A stretch of DNA of 64,000 bases, taken from NCBI GenBank assembly GCA_041649995.1, contig JBAZMA010000005.1:1-64000 (forward strand), given 5' to 3'. The stretch comes from JBAZMA01 sp041649995. GTDB lineage: Bacteria; Omnitrophota; Gorgyraeia; Velamenicoccales; Velamenicoccaceae. The first letter of the stretch is position 1; each line of letters begins with the position of its first letter. The position numbers and the translations under genes are program-made. Under the pieces are notes generated by a model. It was not told the DNA's origin and searched no databases. It saw only the letters and a program-made list of their open reading frames with translations. Shown here piece by piece: positions 43,658 through 51,197 of this stretch.

Positions 43658-44958
43658 ATCGTCTTCTGGCGGCCATCAGGGGTTGCGGAATCACCATCCG
43701 CCGCACGAACCGTCTCCTGGAGCTGCTGTTCGACCCCGCGAAAACCGATTTCGCCAGGGCGGCGCCTTACCTGTATGTACTGTTGAATTCCTTTGAAAAA
43801 TATTTTTTTATTATTATTTACGGTGTTTCCCCGTGTTTGATGCCGGATGCCGCCGATCATATCCGCCCTTCCAGACAAAAAAGCAAAGGCTTTCAACGCC
43901 GCAAAGCCTGCCTTTTATGCAAATATCAGGCGTCTTGTCCCGGCTGGCCCCGGAGGCTGGAAGCATCTTCGCCTTCCTTTGTGCCCGATATTCCCGGCGA
44001 AGTCGTCCTTGAGGTCACACGCCGATGCAATCTGGGATGCCGCCAATGTTCCCATGAGAAATCCTCTTTGGACATCCCTTTGTCCCGCGTCAAAAATGTG
44101 ATCGACGAAACCGTTGTCATGGGGGTCAAAACCCTGCGCCTGACAGGCGGAGAACCCTTGCTTTACCCCAAGCTGAAGCAGACCCTCTCTTACGCGAAAG
44201 CCAAAGGTTTGTATTGTATCCTGAACTCGAATCTGACCCTTTTTGAAAAAAGCCATGAGGACTGGATCCCGGCCCTTGTGGATAATATCCTTGTTTCCAT
44301 GCAGGGGCATGACAACGCCTCTGAGAGCCGCTTAACGGGCCGCCCATCGGATTTCAACAGCAAATTAAAGATTCTTGTCCGCCTCAGAAAAAAAATGGCG
44401 GTCCTGAGGCTCGGCACCGTTATTTCCAGGACGCTTCTTGAAAATTTCAGACATTATGTCAAATGGATGGGCTTCATCCGGCCCGATTGCTGGGAATTGT
44501 ACCGCCCTATGGCCGACCCCGGAGCGGATCCGGAATTCCGCATCCGCGTTAAAGATTACAGGGACTTATTGGCTTGTGTCAGACAGAACGACCAGGAATC
44601 CTGCGAAATCAAGTTCTCCAACGCCATACCCTTCTGCGGCCTGAAGGCCTCTTTTGAAGACAGCCGCTTTTTCCTGGGGGCCCGCGCCGATGACGGCCAC
44701 AGCCGTCTCGTCTATGATCCCCGCGGTTTTTTCAAGCCCAGCTATTTTCTCAACCGGAATCTGGGGAAGAATCTCGCAAAGGCCTGGTCTCATCCCTTTC
44801 TTAAAAAAATCCATTCCCTGGATTATCTCACCGGCCTTTGCGGCTCTTGCCGACAGGCGCCCTGGTGTCTGGGCGGGAGCCGTTTCTGGGCGAAGGAATC
44901 CCGGGGAGATTTTTTCGCGAAAGACCCCCTCATGGGGCGAGGTCAACAAAAACCATGA
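43636..44958 (+). CDS. Radical SAM protein with N-terminal Cys-rich extension (island copy G)
   Basis: 440 aa from the ATG at 43636 (GAGGGG upstream). Residues 1-120 precede the enzyme core and carry four Cys (C67, C92, C95, C101: CLLCKYQASC). The core has CNLGCRQC (C131, C135, C138) and LTGGEPLLYP. The C terminus has CGSCRQAPWCLGG. It therefore may carry additional Fe-S clusters at both ends. Substrate unknown. Its stop overlaps the deacetylase ATG. Confidence 0.83.
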   Translation: MPANTALNRLLAAIRGCGITIRRTNRLLELLFDPAKTDFARAAPYLYVLLNSFEKYFFIIIYGVSPCLMPDAADHIRPSRQKSKGFQRRKACLLCKYQASCPGWPRRLEASSPSFVPDIPGEVVLEVTRRCNLGCRQCSHEKSSLDIPLSRVKNVIDETVVMGVKTLRLTGGEPLLYPKLKQTLSYAKAKGLYCILNSNLTLFEKSHEDWIPALVDNILVSMQGHDNASESRLTGRPSDFNSKLKILVRLRKKMAVLRLGTVISRTLLENFRHYVKWMGFIRPDCWELYRPMADPGADPEFRIRVKDYRDLLACVRQNDQESCEIKFSNAIPFCGLKASFEDSRFFLGARADDGHSRLVYDPRGFFKPSYFLNRNLGKNLAKAWSHPFLKKIHSLDYLTGLCGSCRQAPWCLGGSRFWAKESRGDFFAKDPLMGRGQQKP

Positions 44959-45698
44959 AGACTGTTTTTTTAAGAGATGACGATGTTTTTAAGGCGGATG
45001 GGACTTTTTTGAAAATTTTCCGCTTTTGCCTGGAAAACAGGATCCCTGTCGTTTATGGGATCATCCCGGGCCTCCTGACGCCGGCAGCCGCTCAAACACT
45101 AAGGGAGGCCAAACGCCGTTTTCCCCGCCTTTTGGATATCGCCCAGCACGGATGGCTTCATAAGGATCACAGCGGCCGTGGGTTCGACAAATATGAATTC
45201 GGGCCCCGCAGAAGCTTTGAACTCCAGAAAAATGACATGGGCCTGGGCGTTAAGAAAATGAAGCGTGTCTTTGGAAGGTTCCGCGCGAACGTCTTTGTGC
45301 CTCCCTACCATGGCTATGACTCCGCCACCATCCGCGCCGCGCGTTTCTGGAAGTTTGCGGTTTTTTCCGCGGGAAAACAAAAAAAAGAAAGATTTCCCTT
45401 CTTAAGCCTGCCTGCCGAGATATCCTTAAACAGCTATTCCCACTCAGGTGAACCCCGGCCCTTGTCCTGCAAAGAAATGATTCTGCGTTCGCGGATGATC
45501 CTGTCGGCCGCGCCGCTTTGTTCGGGCATGGTCTTTCACCATAGGGCTTATGGCGACCAGGCTTCCTGGAACCAACTGAAGCGATTTTTATTGTATTTGA
45601 AGAGGCTTGAGGCGCAACGATGGACGCGATTGGTGTTGTTTTCGGATCTTCTTAAAGCTCGTTTAAGAGTTCCCGGGCGGTTTGGCGGGCGCCGGTGA
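44955..45698 (+). CDS. Polysaccharide deacetylase-like (NodB-type) protein
   Basis: 247 aa from the ATG at 44955 (ATGA overlap). NodB-like motifs: LRDDDVF (D8-D10), AQHGWLHKDH with HxxxH (H65, H69), and VPPYHGYDSAT. These supply the metal triad and groove of carbohydrate esterase 4. It probably removes N-acetyl groups from a glycan or glycan-like product. Last gene of the plus-strand unit; converges on the second glycosyltransferase gene with a 47-bp overlap. Confidence 0.75.
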   Translation: MKTVFLRDDDVFKADGTFLKIFRFCLENRIPVVYGIIPGLLTPAAAQTLREAKRRFPRLLDIAQHGWLHKDHSGRGFDKYEFGPRRSFELQKNDMGLGVKKMKRVFGRFRANVFVPPYHGYDSATIRAARFWKFAVFSAGKQKKERFPFLSLPAEISLNSYSHSGEPRPLSCKEMILRSRMILSAAPLCSGMVFHHRAYGDQASWNQLKRFLLYLKRLEAQRWTRLVLFSDLLKARLRVPGRFGGRR

Positions 45699-46836
45699 AA
45701 AAAGAATCAGGCCATTCATTTTTTCTTGCTTTCGAAGCCAGTTGACGGGCGACCTCCGAGGCCAGGGACGGAGGCGTTAATTCCTGATAATCCAGCACCG
45801 AGTTTTTTGTCAGGCGGCCCAGCCAGCGCGCCCGCGAGGGCTGTTCCCAGAATTGGTCGTAGCGGGCTGAACCTGAAAACGGTATCATGACCCCTTTTGA
45901 CCCGTAATACAGGGACAAAACGCTTGTGTTGTAGGCGGCGGTCGAGATCAAAACAGAGCTTGCTCTCATCAAAGAGGGCAGTTCGGCGGTTTGCTTAAAG
46001 AGCGATACTCCCCTGTTTTCCGGCATTTTCGCGATCGTTTTAAAAACCTCCCATTCTTCAGCCGTCGTTGATGGCCCGGCCACAACCCTGATATCGAAAC
46101 CCTTGAAGTATCTCCTGAGTTTCAGGGACGTGGAAACGATCCTGGGAAAATAAGCCCCGGCTCCCCGCGTGGCCAGGATCAAGGGCCTTGACGGTTTCTT
46201 CCCTTTCCTCGGCACCGCGTGATAAGGCAGCACGTAATTCGTAAACACCGTTTTGTTTTTGATCTCCGCAAACAGCCTCCTGAGCTTTTCCCTGTCATCC
46301 CTGGTCTGTAAAAAACGAAGGGCGGCTTTGTCTTCGGTGCCTGCGGGAACGTGCAAGAAAATTTTATCATAAAAGGCCAGGAGGTCTTGAGTCGTGGAAA
46401 ACCGTTCCAGGTTGCTGAAAGGATATCCCAGGCTGCAAAGAAGGCGGGCCTTGAGATTTTGCCTCGCGAACCGGATGGCCGGCAGCAGTTCGGGCCAAAG
46501 CTCCTGCCTGCCGAAAGGAAAAAATTCCGTGACAAAAGCGCGCGGACGGATGGTCCGTACGGCTTGAAGGATAAAATCCGCCCTCTGGGATGCGTATTCA
46601 GGGTGTTTCTTTAAAGGGGAATAAAAGTTTGACCGGGAATAAGACGGAAAAGGCACCTCTAGATGCGTGACGCCGGGGAGCGTCGCGACAGACGGCTGGA
46701 GCGGGCTGCCGTGCAAAACATATATTTTGATATTTTTTCCCAAAGCCTGTAAGGCGCGGATGACGCTGAAAAGCCGGGTGGAATGCCCCAGACAGTCGCA
46801 ATGGGTAAAATGAAAAATGATCTTTTTGGTTTTCAT
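45652..46836 (-). CDS. GT-B glycosyltransferase-like protein (copy 2)
   Basis: 394 aa from the ATG at 46836. Paralog of the protein encoded at 41453-42658: DCLGHSTRLFSVIRAL at the N terminus, ILATRGAGAYFPRIV, VVAGPSTTAEEW and TAAYNTSVLSLYYG at the C terminus. MurG/GT28-like. It starts just after the Hxs terminator, so it is probably expressed separately from the Hxs operon or by read-through. Confidence 0.77.
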   Translation of the reverse strand: MKTKKIIFHFTHCDCLGHSTRLFSVIRALQALGKNIKIYVLHGSPLQPSVATLPGVTHLEVPFPSYSRSNFYSPLKKHPEYASQRADFILQAVRTIRPRAFVTEFFPFGRQELWPELLPAIRFARQNLKARLLCSLGYPFSNLERFSTTQDLLAFYDKIFLHVPAGTEDKAALRFLQTRDDREKLRRLFAEIKNKTVFTNYVLPYHAVPRKGKKPSRPLILATRGAGAYFPRIVSTSLKLRRYFKGFDIRVVAGPSTTAEEWEVFKTIAKMPENRGVSLFKQTAELPSLMRASSVLISTAAYNTSVLSLYYGSKGVMIPFSGSARYDQFWEQPSRARWLGRLTKNSVLDYQELTPPSLASEVARQLASKARKNEWPDSFFTGARQTARELLNEL

Positions 46837-46852
46837 GGCTTGAGCGCGTCGC

Positions 46853-46890
46853 AAAAAAAAAGGCGCTCTGCCGGATGCGGCAGGCGCCTT
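46853..46890 (-). terminator. Strong Rho-independent terminator of the Hxs operon
   Basis: Minus-strand stem AAGGCGC/GCGCCTT continues through CTGCCG/CGGCAG around a 4-nt loop, and is followed by a run of eight T. It lies 15 nt after the precursor stop codon. Confidence 0.9.
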
Positions 46891-46905
46891 TTGAAAACTG
46901 TCCCG

Positions 46906-47175
46906 TTAATAGGCGTTATGGCTGTTATGCGAATAATGGCTGGCGTGAACAACCCGGACGCAGGGGTAGGTGGCCGCCAGGACCCCCAGGGAATTGGCGT
47001 GCGAACTGTGATTGGTGTGCCCGGCAATCAGGTTGGCCGAAAAAGAACTCAAAATCCCCAGGGCGCTGACCGTGCCCAGGCCGATCTTTAAGATCTTGTC
47101 CTTGGACACGAATCCTGATTCATCCTTAATGAAATCATGAAGGGTCTTCTTGATCTTTCGCTTTTTTTGCGCCAT
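46906..47175 (-). CDS. hxsA: His-Xaa-Ser repeat precursor peptide (HxsA-like)
   Basis: 89 aa. The Lys-rich N terminus (KKRKIKKTLHDFIKDESGFV) is followed by a hydrophobic helix (about 28-51), then two His-rich tracts: H53-T-N-H-S-S-H-A-N at 53-61 and HASHYSHNSHNAY at 77-89, ending the protein. The latter is a His-Xaa-Ser type run, the signature of HxsA peptides modified by paired radical SAM enzymes. One Cys (C72) lies between the tracts. It sits 8 nt after the maturase gene hxsB and before a strong terminator. Leader cleavage and final product are unknown. The name is by motif plus context. Confidence 0.7.
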   Translation of the reverse strand: MAQKKRKIKKTLHDFIKDESGFVSKDKILKIGLGTVSALGILSSFSANLIAGHTNHSSHANSLGVLAATYPCVRVVHASHYSHNSHNAY

Positions 47176-47183
47176 ACCCCTCC

Positions 47184-48584
47184 CTATTTAATCCAGGACA
47201 GAAAAATGTCCTTGGCCTGCGGATCCGAGATTATTTTATCAAAAATGTACCGCATTTGGAAAGAGAAATTTTTGTGAAGCGGGGTTGTCGTGATCTTGGG
47301 CACCAGGCCTCCGCCCTGCGCGTAATTCAGGACGGGGCACGTTCCGATCCACGGCTGGAAGGCCGACCGGTAATCCCAGAGTTCCATGAGCGAAGATTCG
47401 CACAGGCAGAAAACATTATCGTTCTTCATGACTTTCGGATAATCGTCGGTGAGCACATTTCCCAGTTTGAAGATGTCTTCTTTGAGCATACGGGCTTCGT
47501 CGCAGGGATAGACGTCCCCGTTGGGCATATAGGACAAAACAGACCTGGCCGCCCCGCAGGGGGACATCATGTCCACGTATCCGGGGTTCTCCTTTTTGAA
47601 GACCTTCGTCAATATGACGGCCGCCAGCCTCTCCTGGAACGCCCGGCCTTTTTTATTCAATTCCAGGATGTAATCCATGGCCTTCGCCCAGAAGGCGTTG
47701 AACTCCTCCGGCGTATAGCCGATTTTTTCCCAGAGGACATCCGCCATTCCCAGGCGCGAGAGAGGGCGCAGCGCGATACGGTCGGCGCCCAGGGCGAGAT
47801 ATTCATCGATGATCTTTTCAGGATGGGCGAGGCTTTGGCGGGTCAGCGTGCAGAGCATGTTGACGCTGCGCTTGATCCCCCGCTTCCGGTAGGCCTTTTT
47901 GGTCTTCTCAATGGCTGTCCGGACGGCTTTGTGCGCGCTCGAACCGCTGCGCACGCGGTTGCGGTCATGGATGGAAGCGGGACCGTCAAGGGAAAAACAG
48001 ATATCCACCTCATGCGCGCAGAGAAAATCCAGCTTTTTTTCATCCAGAAGCGTTCCATTGGTGACGAGCCCGATGATGAGATTTTTGTTGCCGGCATTGA
48101 TGCGCCTGGCGTTTTCCGTGATAAACGTGACGATCTTCCAGTTCAGAAGCGGCTCTCCTCCCTGGAATTCGATGTTGGCGTAAGGATTTTGGGTATCGAA
48201 GACGTATTTCAAGATCCTGGCGGCGACATCGATATCCATGTCTTTGGGTTTTTCCGATTTGGTCTGGCAATACAGGCAGTTCAAGTTGCAGCGGGTGGTC
48301 ACGACCGCGATGTGCAGCGACACATCGCTGAACAAATGGCTGTTGAGCTTGCGGTAGCTCTCCAGGGATTCCTTGAGTTTTTCCTGATTGCAGACAATGC
48401 CGGAGTCAAGCAGCCGGCCGAACAAATCGCCGCCCGGCGAGATCTGTCCGGTCTCCAGCCGCACAAAATCCTTGCGATCAAGGATCTGCCAGGACCCGAG
48501 CATATTGCTGATCAAAAATCTGTCTTTGAGAGGCTGGCTGTTATAGGGAAGCAGGGCCCAATCATGTTGTTGTTTATTTTTCAT
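47184..48584 (-). CDS. hxsB: His-Xaa-Ser system radical SAM maturase HxsB-like
   Basis: 466 aa from the ATG at 48584 (AAGGAC upstream), overlapping hxsC by 11 bp. An N-terminal peptide-recognition-like region (LPYNSQPLKDRFLISN, about 1-90) leads to VVTTRCNLNCLYCQ (C99, C103, C106) and FQGGEPLLNW. The SPASM-type C terminus has SPCGAARSVLSYMPNGDVYPC, FCLCESS and GTCPVLNYAQGG. Length and motif order match HxsB. It is expected to modify the HxsA-like peptide, possibly by radical chemistry at His, Ser or neighbouring residues. The bond formed is not known. Confidence 0.8.
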   Translation of the reverse strand: MKNKQQHDWALLPYNSQPLKDRFLISNMLGSWQILDRKDFVRLETGQISPGGDLFGRLLDSGIVCNQEKLKESLESYRKLNSHLFSDVSLHIAVVTTRCNLNCLYCQTKSEKPKDMDIDVAARILKYVFDTQNPYANIEFQGGEPLLNWKIVTFITENARRINAGNKNLIIGLVTNGTLLDEKKLDFLCAHEVDICFSLDGPASIHDRNRVRSGSSAHKAVRTAIEKTKKAYRKRGIKRSVNMLCTLTRQSLAHPEKIIDEYLALGADRIALRPLSRLGMADVLWEKIGYTPEEFNAFWAKAMDYILELNKKGRAFQERLAAVILTKVFKKENPGYVDMMSPCGAARSVLSYMPNGDVYPCDEARMLKEDIFKLGNVLTDDYPKVMKNDNVFCLCESSLMELWDYRSAFQPWIGTCPVLNYAQGGGLVPKITTTPLHKNFSFQMRYIFDKIISDPQAKDIFLSWIK

Positions 48585-49542
48585 TGTGTCCTTCAAGTTT
48601 GACGGGTTGAAATTCCTTTGTTCCAAAAAGCATGGGATATTCGATCCAGGGGCCTTCGCATTTATGAAACCAGCGGCAGGGCCGGCAGGAGGGAAATTTG
48701 GCCTTGGCCTGGTATTTTCTGACAATGTCGAAATTATCCACGACGCTGCGGATTTCTTTGCATTGCGCGGCGGGAATGAAAAATTCGGACGCGCAGGCCT
48801 CGTACCCCTCAAGGAGGCATAACGGCACGGCCTCGGCCATAACGCCCCGGCCCGCCCTGATGCCGATTTCCAGCCCTTTGATGATAAAAGGCGCGGCCCT
48901 GGAAATCCTGGGCACGATCTTTTTATGATAGGCCATGGCATTGCCCTGGATATGGATAAAGGCGAACTGGAATTGGACAACCCCGAGCTTGACTAAGAGG
49001 CGGGCCATCTCAGGCAAGGTCCTGTAATTCTGCTTCGTCACAACGGTGTTCGTCAGGGTCTTGACACCCAGGCCGCAGACATTGTGGATCCCCAGGACCG
49101 TCTGGCGCCAGCTTCCCGCGGAGCGGGTCAGGCCGTCATGCACCGCGGCATTAGGCCCGTGGATGGCGGGCACAAACGTCGTCATCCCGGCGCGGATCAT
49201 TTTTTTGCAGAATTCCTTGTCCGCGAAACGCCGCCCGTTCGTCTGGACCTGGATTTCCTCATATCCCAGGCTGCGGGCATATTCGACGATCTCTACGGCG
49301 TCCGGCCTGATCGAAACCTCTCCTCCCGTCAAAACCGCTTCCCGTTTTCCTTCCAGAAAAGACGCCTTAAGCTCGGACTTGATCTGGGCCGTTGTCTTTT
49401 CTCCCCAGCTTCGCTTGTCGGCGACCACGCAAAACAGACAGTCGTTTGAACAGGCGTAACCGACCTTTAAGTCCAGGCGCCGGATCACAAGCGAGGGATT
49501 TTTCAAGATGTCTTGTTGAGGTAAAAGAGATAATTGGCCCAT
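48574..49542 (-). CDS. hxsC: Radical SAM protein, HxsC-like second maturase
   Basis: About 322 aa from the ATG at 49542 (an ATG at 49575 would add 11 residues). Cluster ACSNDCLFC, VLTGGEVSIRPD loop, QVQTNGRRF, AIHGPNAAVHDGLT. The C-terminal Cys block CRPCRWFHKCEGPWIEYP recalls radical SAM proteins that end in a GPW-E-Y motif. Position between HxsD-like and HxsB-like genes fits HxsC, but sequence identity to HxsC is less certain than for hxsB. It probably acts with HxsB on the His-rich peptide. Confidence 0.65.
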   Translation of the reverse strand: MGQLSLLPQQDILKNPSLVIRRLDLKVGYACSNDCLFCVVADKRSWGEKTTAQIKSELKASFLEGKREAVLTGGEVSIRPDAVEIVEYARSLGYEEIQVQTNGRRFADKEFCKKMIRAGMTTFVPAIHGPNAAVHDGLTRSAGSWRQTVLGIHNVCGLGVKTLTNTVVTKQNYRTLPEMARLLVKLGVVQFQFAFIHIQGNAMAYHKKIVPRISRAAPFIIKGLEIGIRAGRGVMAEAVPLCLLEGYEACASEFFIPAAQCKEIRSVVDNFDIVRKYQAKAKFPSCRPCRWFHKCEGPWIEYPMLFGTKEFQPVKLEGHNEK

Positions 49543-49727
49543 TCCAGGACATCGCTGAGGGATGTCGTCTTGCATTCCAGGAGATGATAATTTTTATCCG
49601 AGGGTTTAAGCGGCTTGATCCACTCCTTGTCCTCTTTGAGCATGCGCTCCAGGATCTTCTGATCATAGAGGTTTTTGTGGAGCCGGAGAATAAAGCTATT
49701 TCTTGGACTTTTTTGCAGTGGAGACAT
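49503..49727 (-). CDS. Small protein of the Hxs operon, unknown
   Basis: 74 aa from the ATG at 49727, which has an excellent Shine-Dalgarno (GGAGG, 6-nt spacing). Sequence features: FILRLHKNLYDQKILERML, then NYHLLECKTTSLSDVLEW and YLFYLNKTS. No signal peptide or Cys cluster. It overlaps hxsD by 32 bp and hxsC by 40 bp, so it is translationally coupled to both. I do not recognise the family. It could be a peptide-binding or scaffold partner of the maturases. Confidence 0.6.
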   Translation of the reverse strand: MSPLQKSPRNSFILRLHKNLYDQKILERMLKEDKEWIKPLKPSDKNYHLLECKTTSLSDVLEWANYLFYLNKTS

Positions 49728-50106
49728 TCTTTTCCTCCTCCTCAAGCTCTTTGATCAGGTCTTCGATCTCCTTCTCTTCGGCCTCCTGGACAAGGGCGGG
49801 CGCTGAAGAGAACAGCGCCCTTTGCATCAGGGATTTAACGGCGTCGGCATTGGCCTTCAAACGCGTAAAGTAGTGCGCGTAATTCAGGAGCTCATTTGTG
49901 AATTCCATCGCCAGTTTTTTCAGGTCAGCCCCCGGTTTCTGCGGGTAAAGATAAACAAGCAGGCGTTCCCCGGCCTGATCCAAAAGGACATAGGACTTGT
50001 CCAGAAAGACATAGCCGGCGGCAAAGACCGTCTCTTTGGAATAGATCTTCGAATTCAACGCGATTTCGGCGTGATCCGGATGGACCACGATGTGCTTTTC
50101 CGGCAT
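49696..50106 (-). CDS. hxsD: His-Xaa-Ser system protein HxsD-like
   Basis: 136 aa from the ATG at 50106 (AGGAG, 5-nt spacing). Residues 14-75 resemble HxsD: NSKIYSKETVFAAGYVFLD, YVLLDQAGERLLVYLYP, and EFTNELLNYAHYFTR at the family's NELLNDYxLRE position. An acidic C-terminal tail follows. The role of HxsD is not established; it may be a peptide-recognition subunit. It lies 25 nt after the second exported protein and before the small 74-aa gene. Confidence 0.75.
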   Translation of the reverse strand: MPEKHIVVHPDHAEIALNSKIYSKETVFAAGYVFLDKSYVLLDQAGERLLVYLYPQKPGADLKKLAMEFTNELLNYAHYFTRLKANADAVKSLMQRALFSSAPALVQEAEEKEIEDLIKELEEEEKNVSTAKKSKK

Positions 50107-50131
50107 GAGGGCTCCTTTGGTGATCGTTTTT

Positions 50132-50575
50132 TTAATATTCGCAGAGATAGAGTTCCCGGATTTCAATATCGGCGTAAAGCGTGGAGACGACCGAATTGCG
50201 GAGTTCCAGCCTGTTGCGGACATAGATCCCCAGCCGGTTGGCGTCTATGAGCATGATCCTGGCGTCATAATCAGAGGCGCTCCTGGAAAAATCGATATAA
50301 GGCGTCACAGAGGCCAGATTGCTGCCCAATTCAATGGATGACCCCTGGTCCGCGCTGAGCTTCCCGCGGGATTGCGTGGTTCCCCATGTCAATTCTCCGC
50401 TGTTGGCCGCGGCGGGTGTCGTCCAGCCGATTGTGACCCGGTCGGCGCGAATCTCCTGATAAACGCCGTAGGGCGAAGGATAGTACATGGTGACCGTCAG
50501 CTGTTCCTGGGCAAACGCGGGCTTCGTGAAAAAAAACATGACAGGCAGTGCCATTAAAATCCATTTGTTTTTCAT
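50132..50575 (-). CDS. Exported YYPxPYGVY-family protein (second of pair)
   Basis: 147 aa. Signal peptide ILMALPVMFFFTKPAFAQEQ (cleavage after AFA). The mature start LTVTMYYPSPYGVYQEIRAD carries the signature, followed by a beta-rich region (RGKLSADQGSSIELGSNLAS). Paralog of the protein encoded immediately upstream. I associate this family with Omnitrophota, and its function is unknown. It may form or decorate a surface structure. Operon position suggests a link to the Hxs product. Confidence 0.7.
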   Translation of the reverse strand: MKNKWILMALPVMFFFTKPAFAQEQLTVTMYYPSPYGVYQEIRADRVTIGWTTPAAANSGELTWGTTQSRGKLSADQGSSIELGSNLASVTPYIDFSRSASDYDARIMLIDANRLGIYVRNRLELRNSVVSTLYADIEIRELYLCEY

Positions 50576-50591
50576 GGGCCAGCCCTTCTTT

Positions 50592-51086
50592 CTACATGGT
50601 TGTGATGCCCGCTTTTTCGATCACCCACGTCTGCCATCCGGACGTATGATAATACATTTTCCTGACATATAAATCCGACCAGGCCGCGCCCGTATTATCA
50701 TAAACGGCCACGCGTTGCGGAATATAAATGCGCAGCGATGTCGTATTGTACAACTGGATGGTGCACCGGGCTCCCGTCGAGCCCCGGTGAAATAAAATTC
50801 TCGGTGTCACCGTAGTGCTCGTGCTTCCCAGTTCGATCGATGCGCCCTGGAGGGTGCTGAGCATCCCGCGGGAAGAAGTTGTGCCGCCCCATCGCAAGGT
50901 TCCGGCGGTCGTATTCATCGTCGTATTCATACCGATAGCGCCTCGGGAAAAATAAAGCCTGTGAAATACGCCGTAAGGGGCTGGAAAATACGTTGTGATG
51001 GTCAGGGAATCCTGCTGGGCCTGGCTGATGAACGTCCAGACAAAAAGGAAGGAAAAAATGGCCAGAAAAACGATCTTCTTTCTCAT
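50592..51086 (-). CDS. Exported YYPxPYGVY-family protein (first of pair)
   Basis: 164 aa. Signal peptide IVFLAIFSFLFVWTFISQAQ. Mature motif SLTITTYFPAPYGVFHRLYF, then SSRGMLSTLQGASIELGST, matching its neighbour. It is Thr/Ser-rich and likely beta-structured. The ATG lies 6 nt after a perfect -10 box, so the operon mRNA is predicted leaderless. It heads the Hxs transcription unit. Function unknown. Confidence 0.7.
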   Translation of the reverse strand: MRKKIVFLAIFSFLFVWTFISQAQQDSLTITTYFPAPYGVFHRLYFSRGAIGMNTTMNTTAGTLRWGGTTSSRGMLSTLQGASIELGSTSTTVTPRILFHRGSTGARCTIQLYNTTSLRIYIPQRVAVYDNTGAAWSDLYVRKMYYHTSGWQTWVIEKAGITTM

Positions 51087-51092
51087 ACCTCA

Positions 51093-51121
51093 ATTATATA
51101 ATTTTTCTCGGCTGATTTCAA
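51093..51121 (-). promoter_or_regulatory. Sigma70 promoter of the Hxs operon, predicted leaderless
   Basis: Minus strand -35 TTGAAA (51116-51121), 17-bp spacer, perfect -10 TATAAT (51093-51098), then TGAGGT and the ATG at 51086. Transcription would start at the A of the start codon. Confidence 0.8.
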
Positions 51122-51197
51122 TTGGAAAAGCGAGGCCGTCATTTCTTAAACATTTCCCCCGGAAAGACTTATCTATTCGTCAAGTCCGTTGGCGGCC

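Noticed and set aside
48584..48980. Upstream extension of hxsB to give 598 residues
   Set aside because: The extra residues are read out of frame through hxsC and are Arg/Pro/Ser-rich. The ATG at 48584 has a Shine-Dalgarno and begins the recognisable protein.
28986..51086. Prophage, transposon or IS origin of the accessory island
   Set aside because: No integrase, transposase, att-like repeat pair or terminal inverted repeat was seen. The tRNA genes are 28 kb away and intact, so tRNA-based insertion is not supported.
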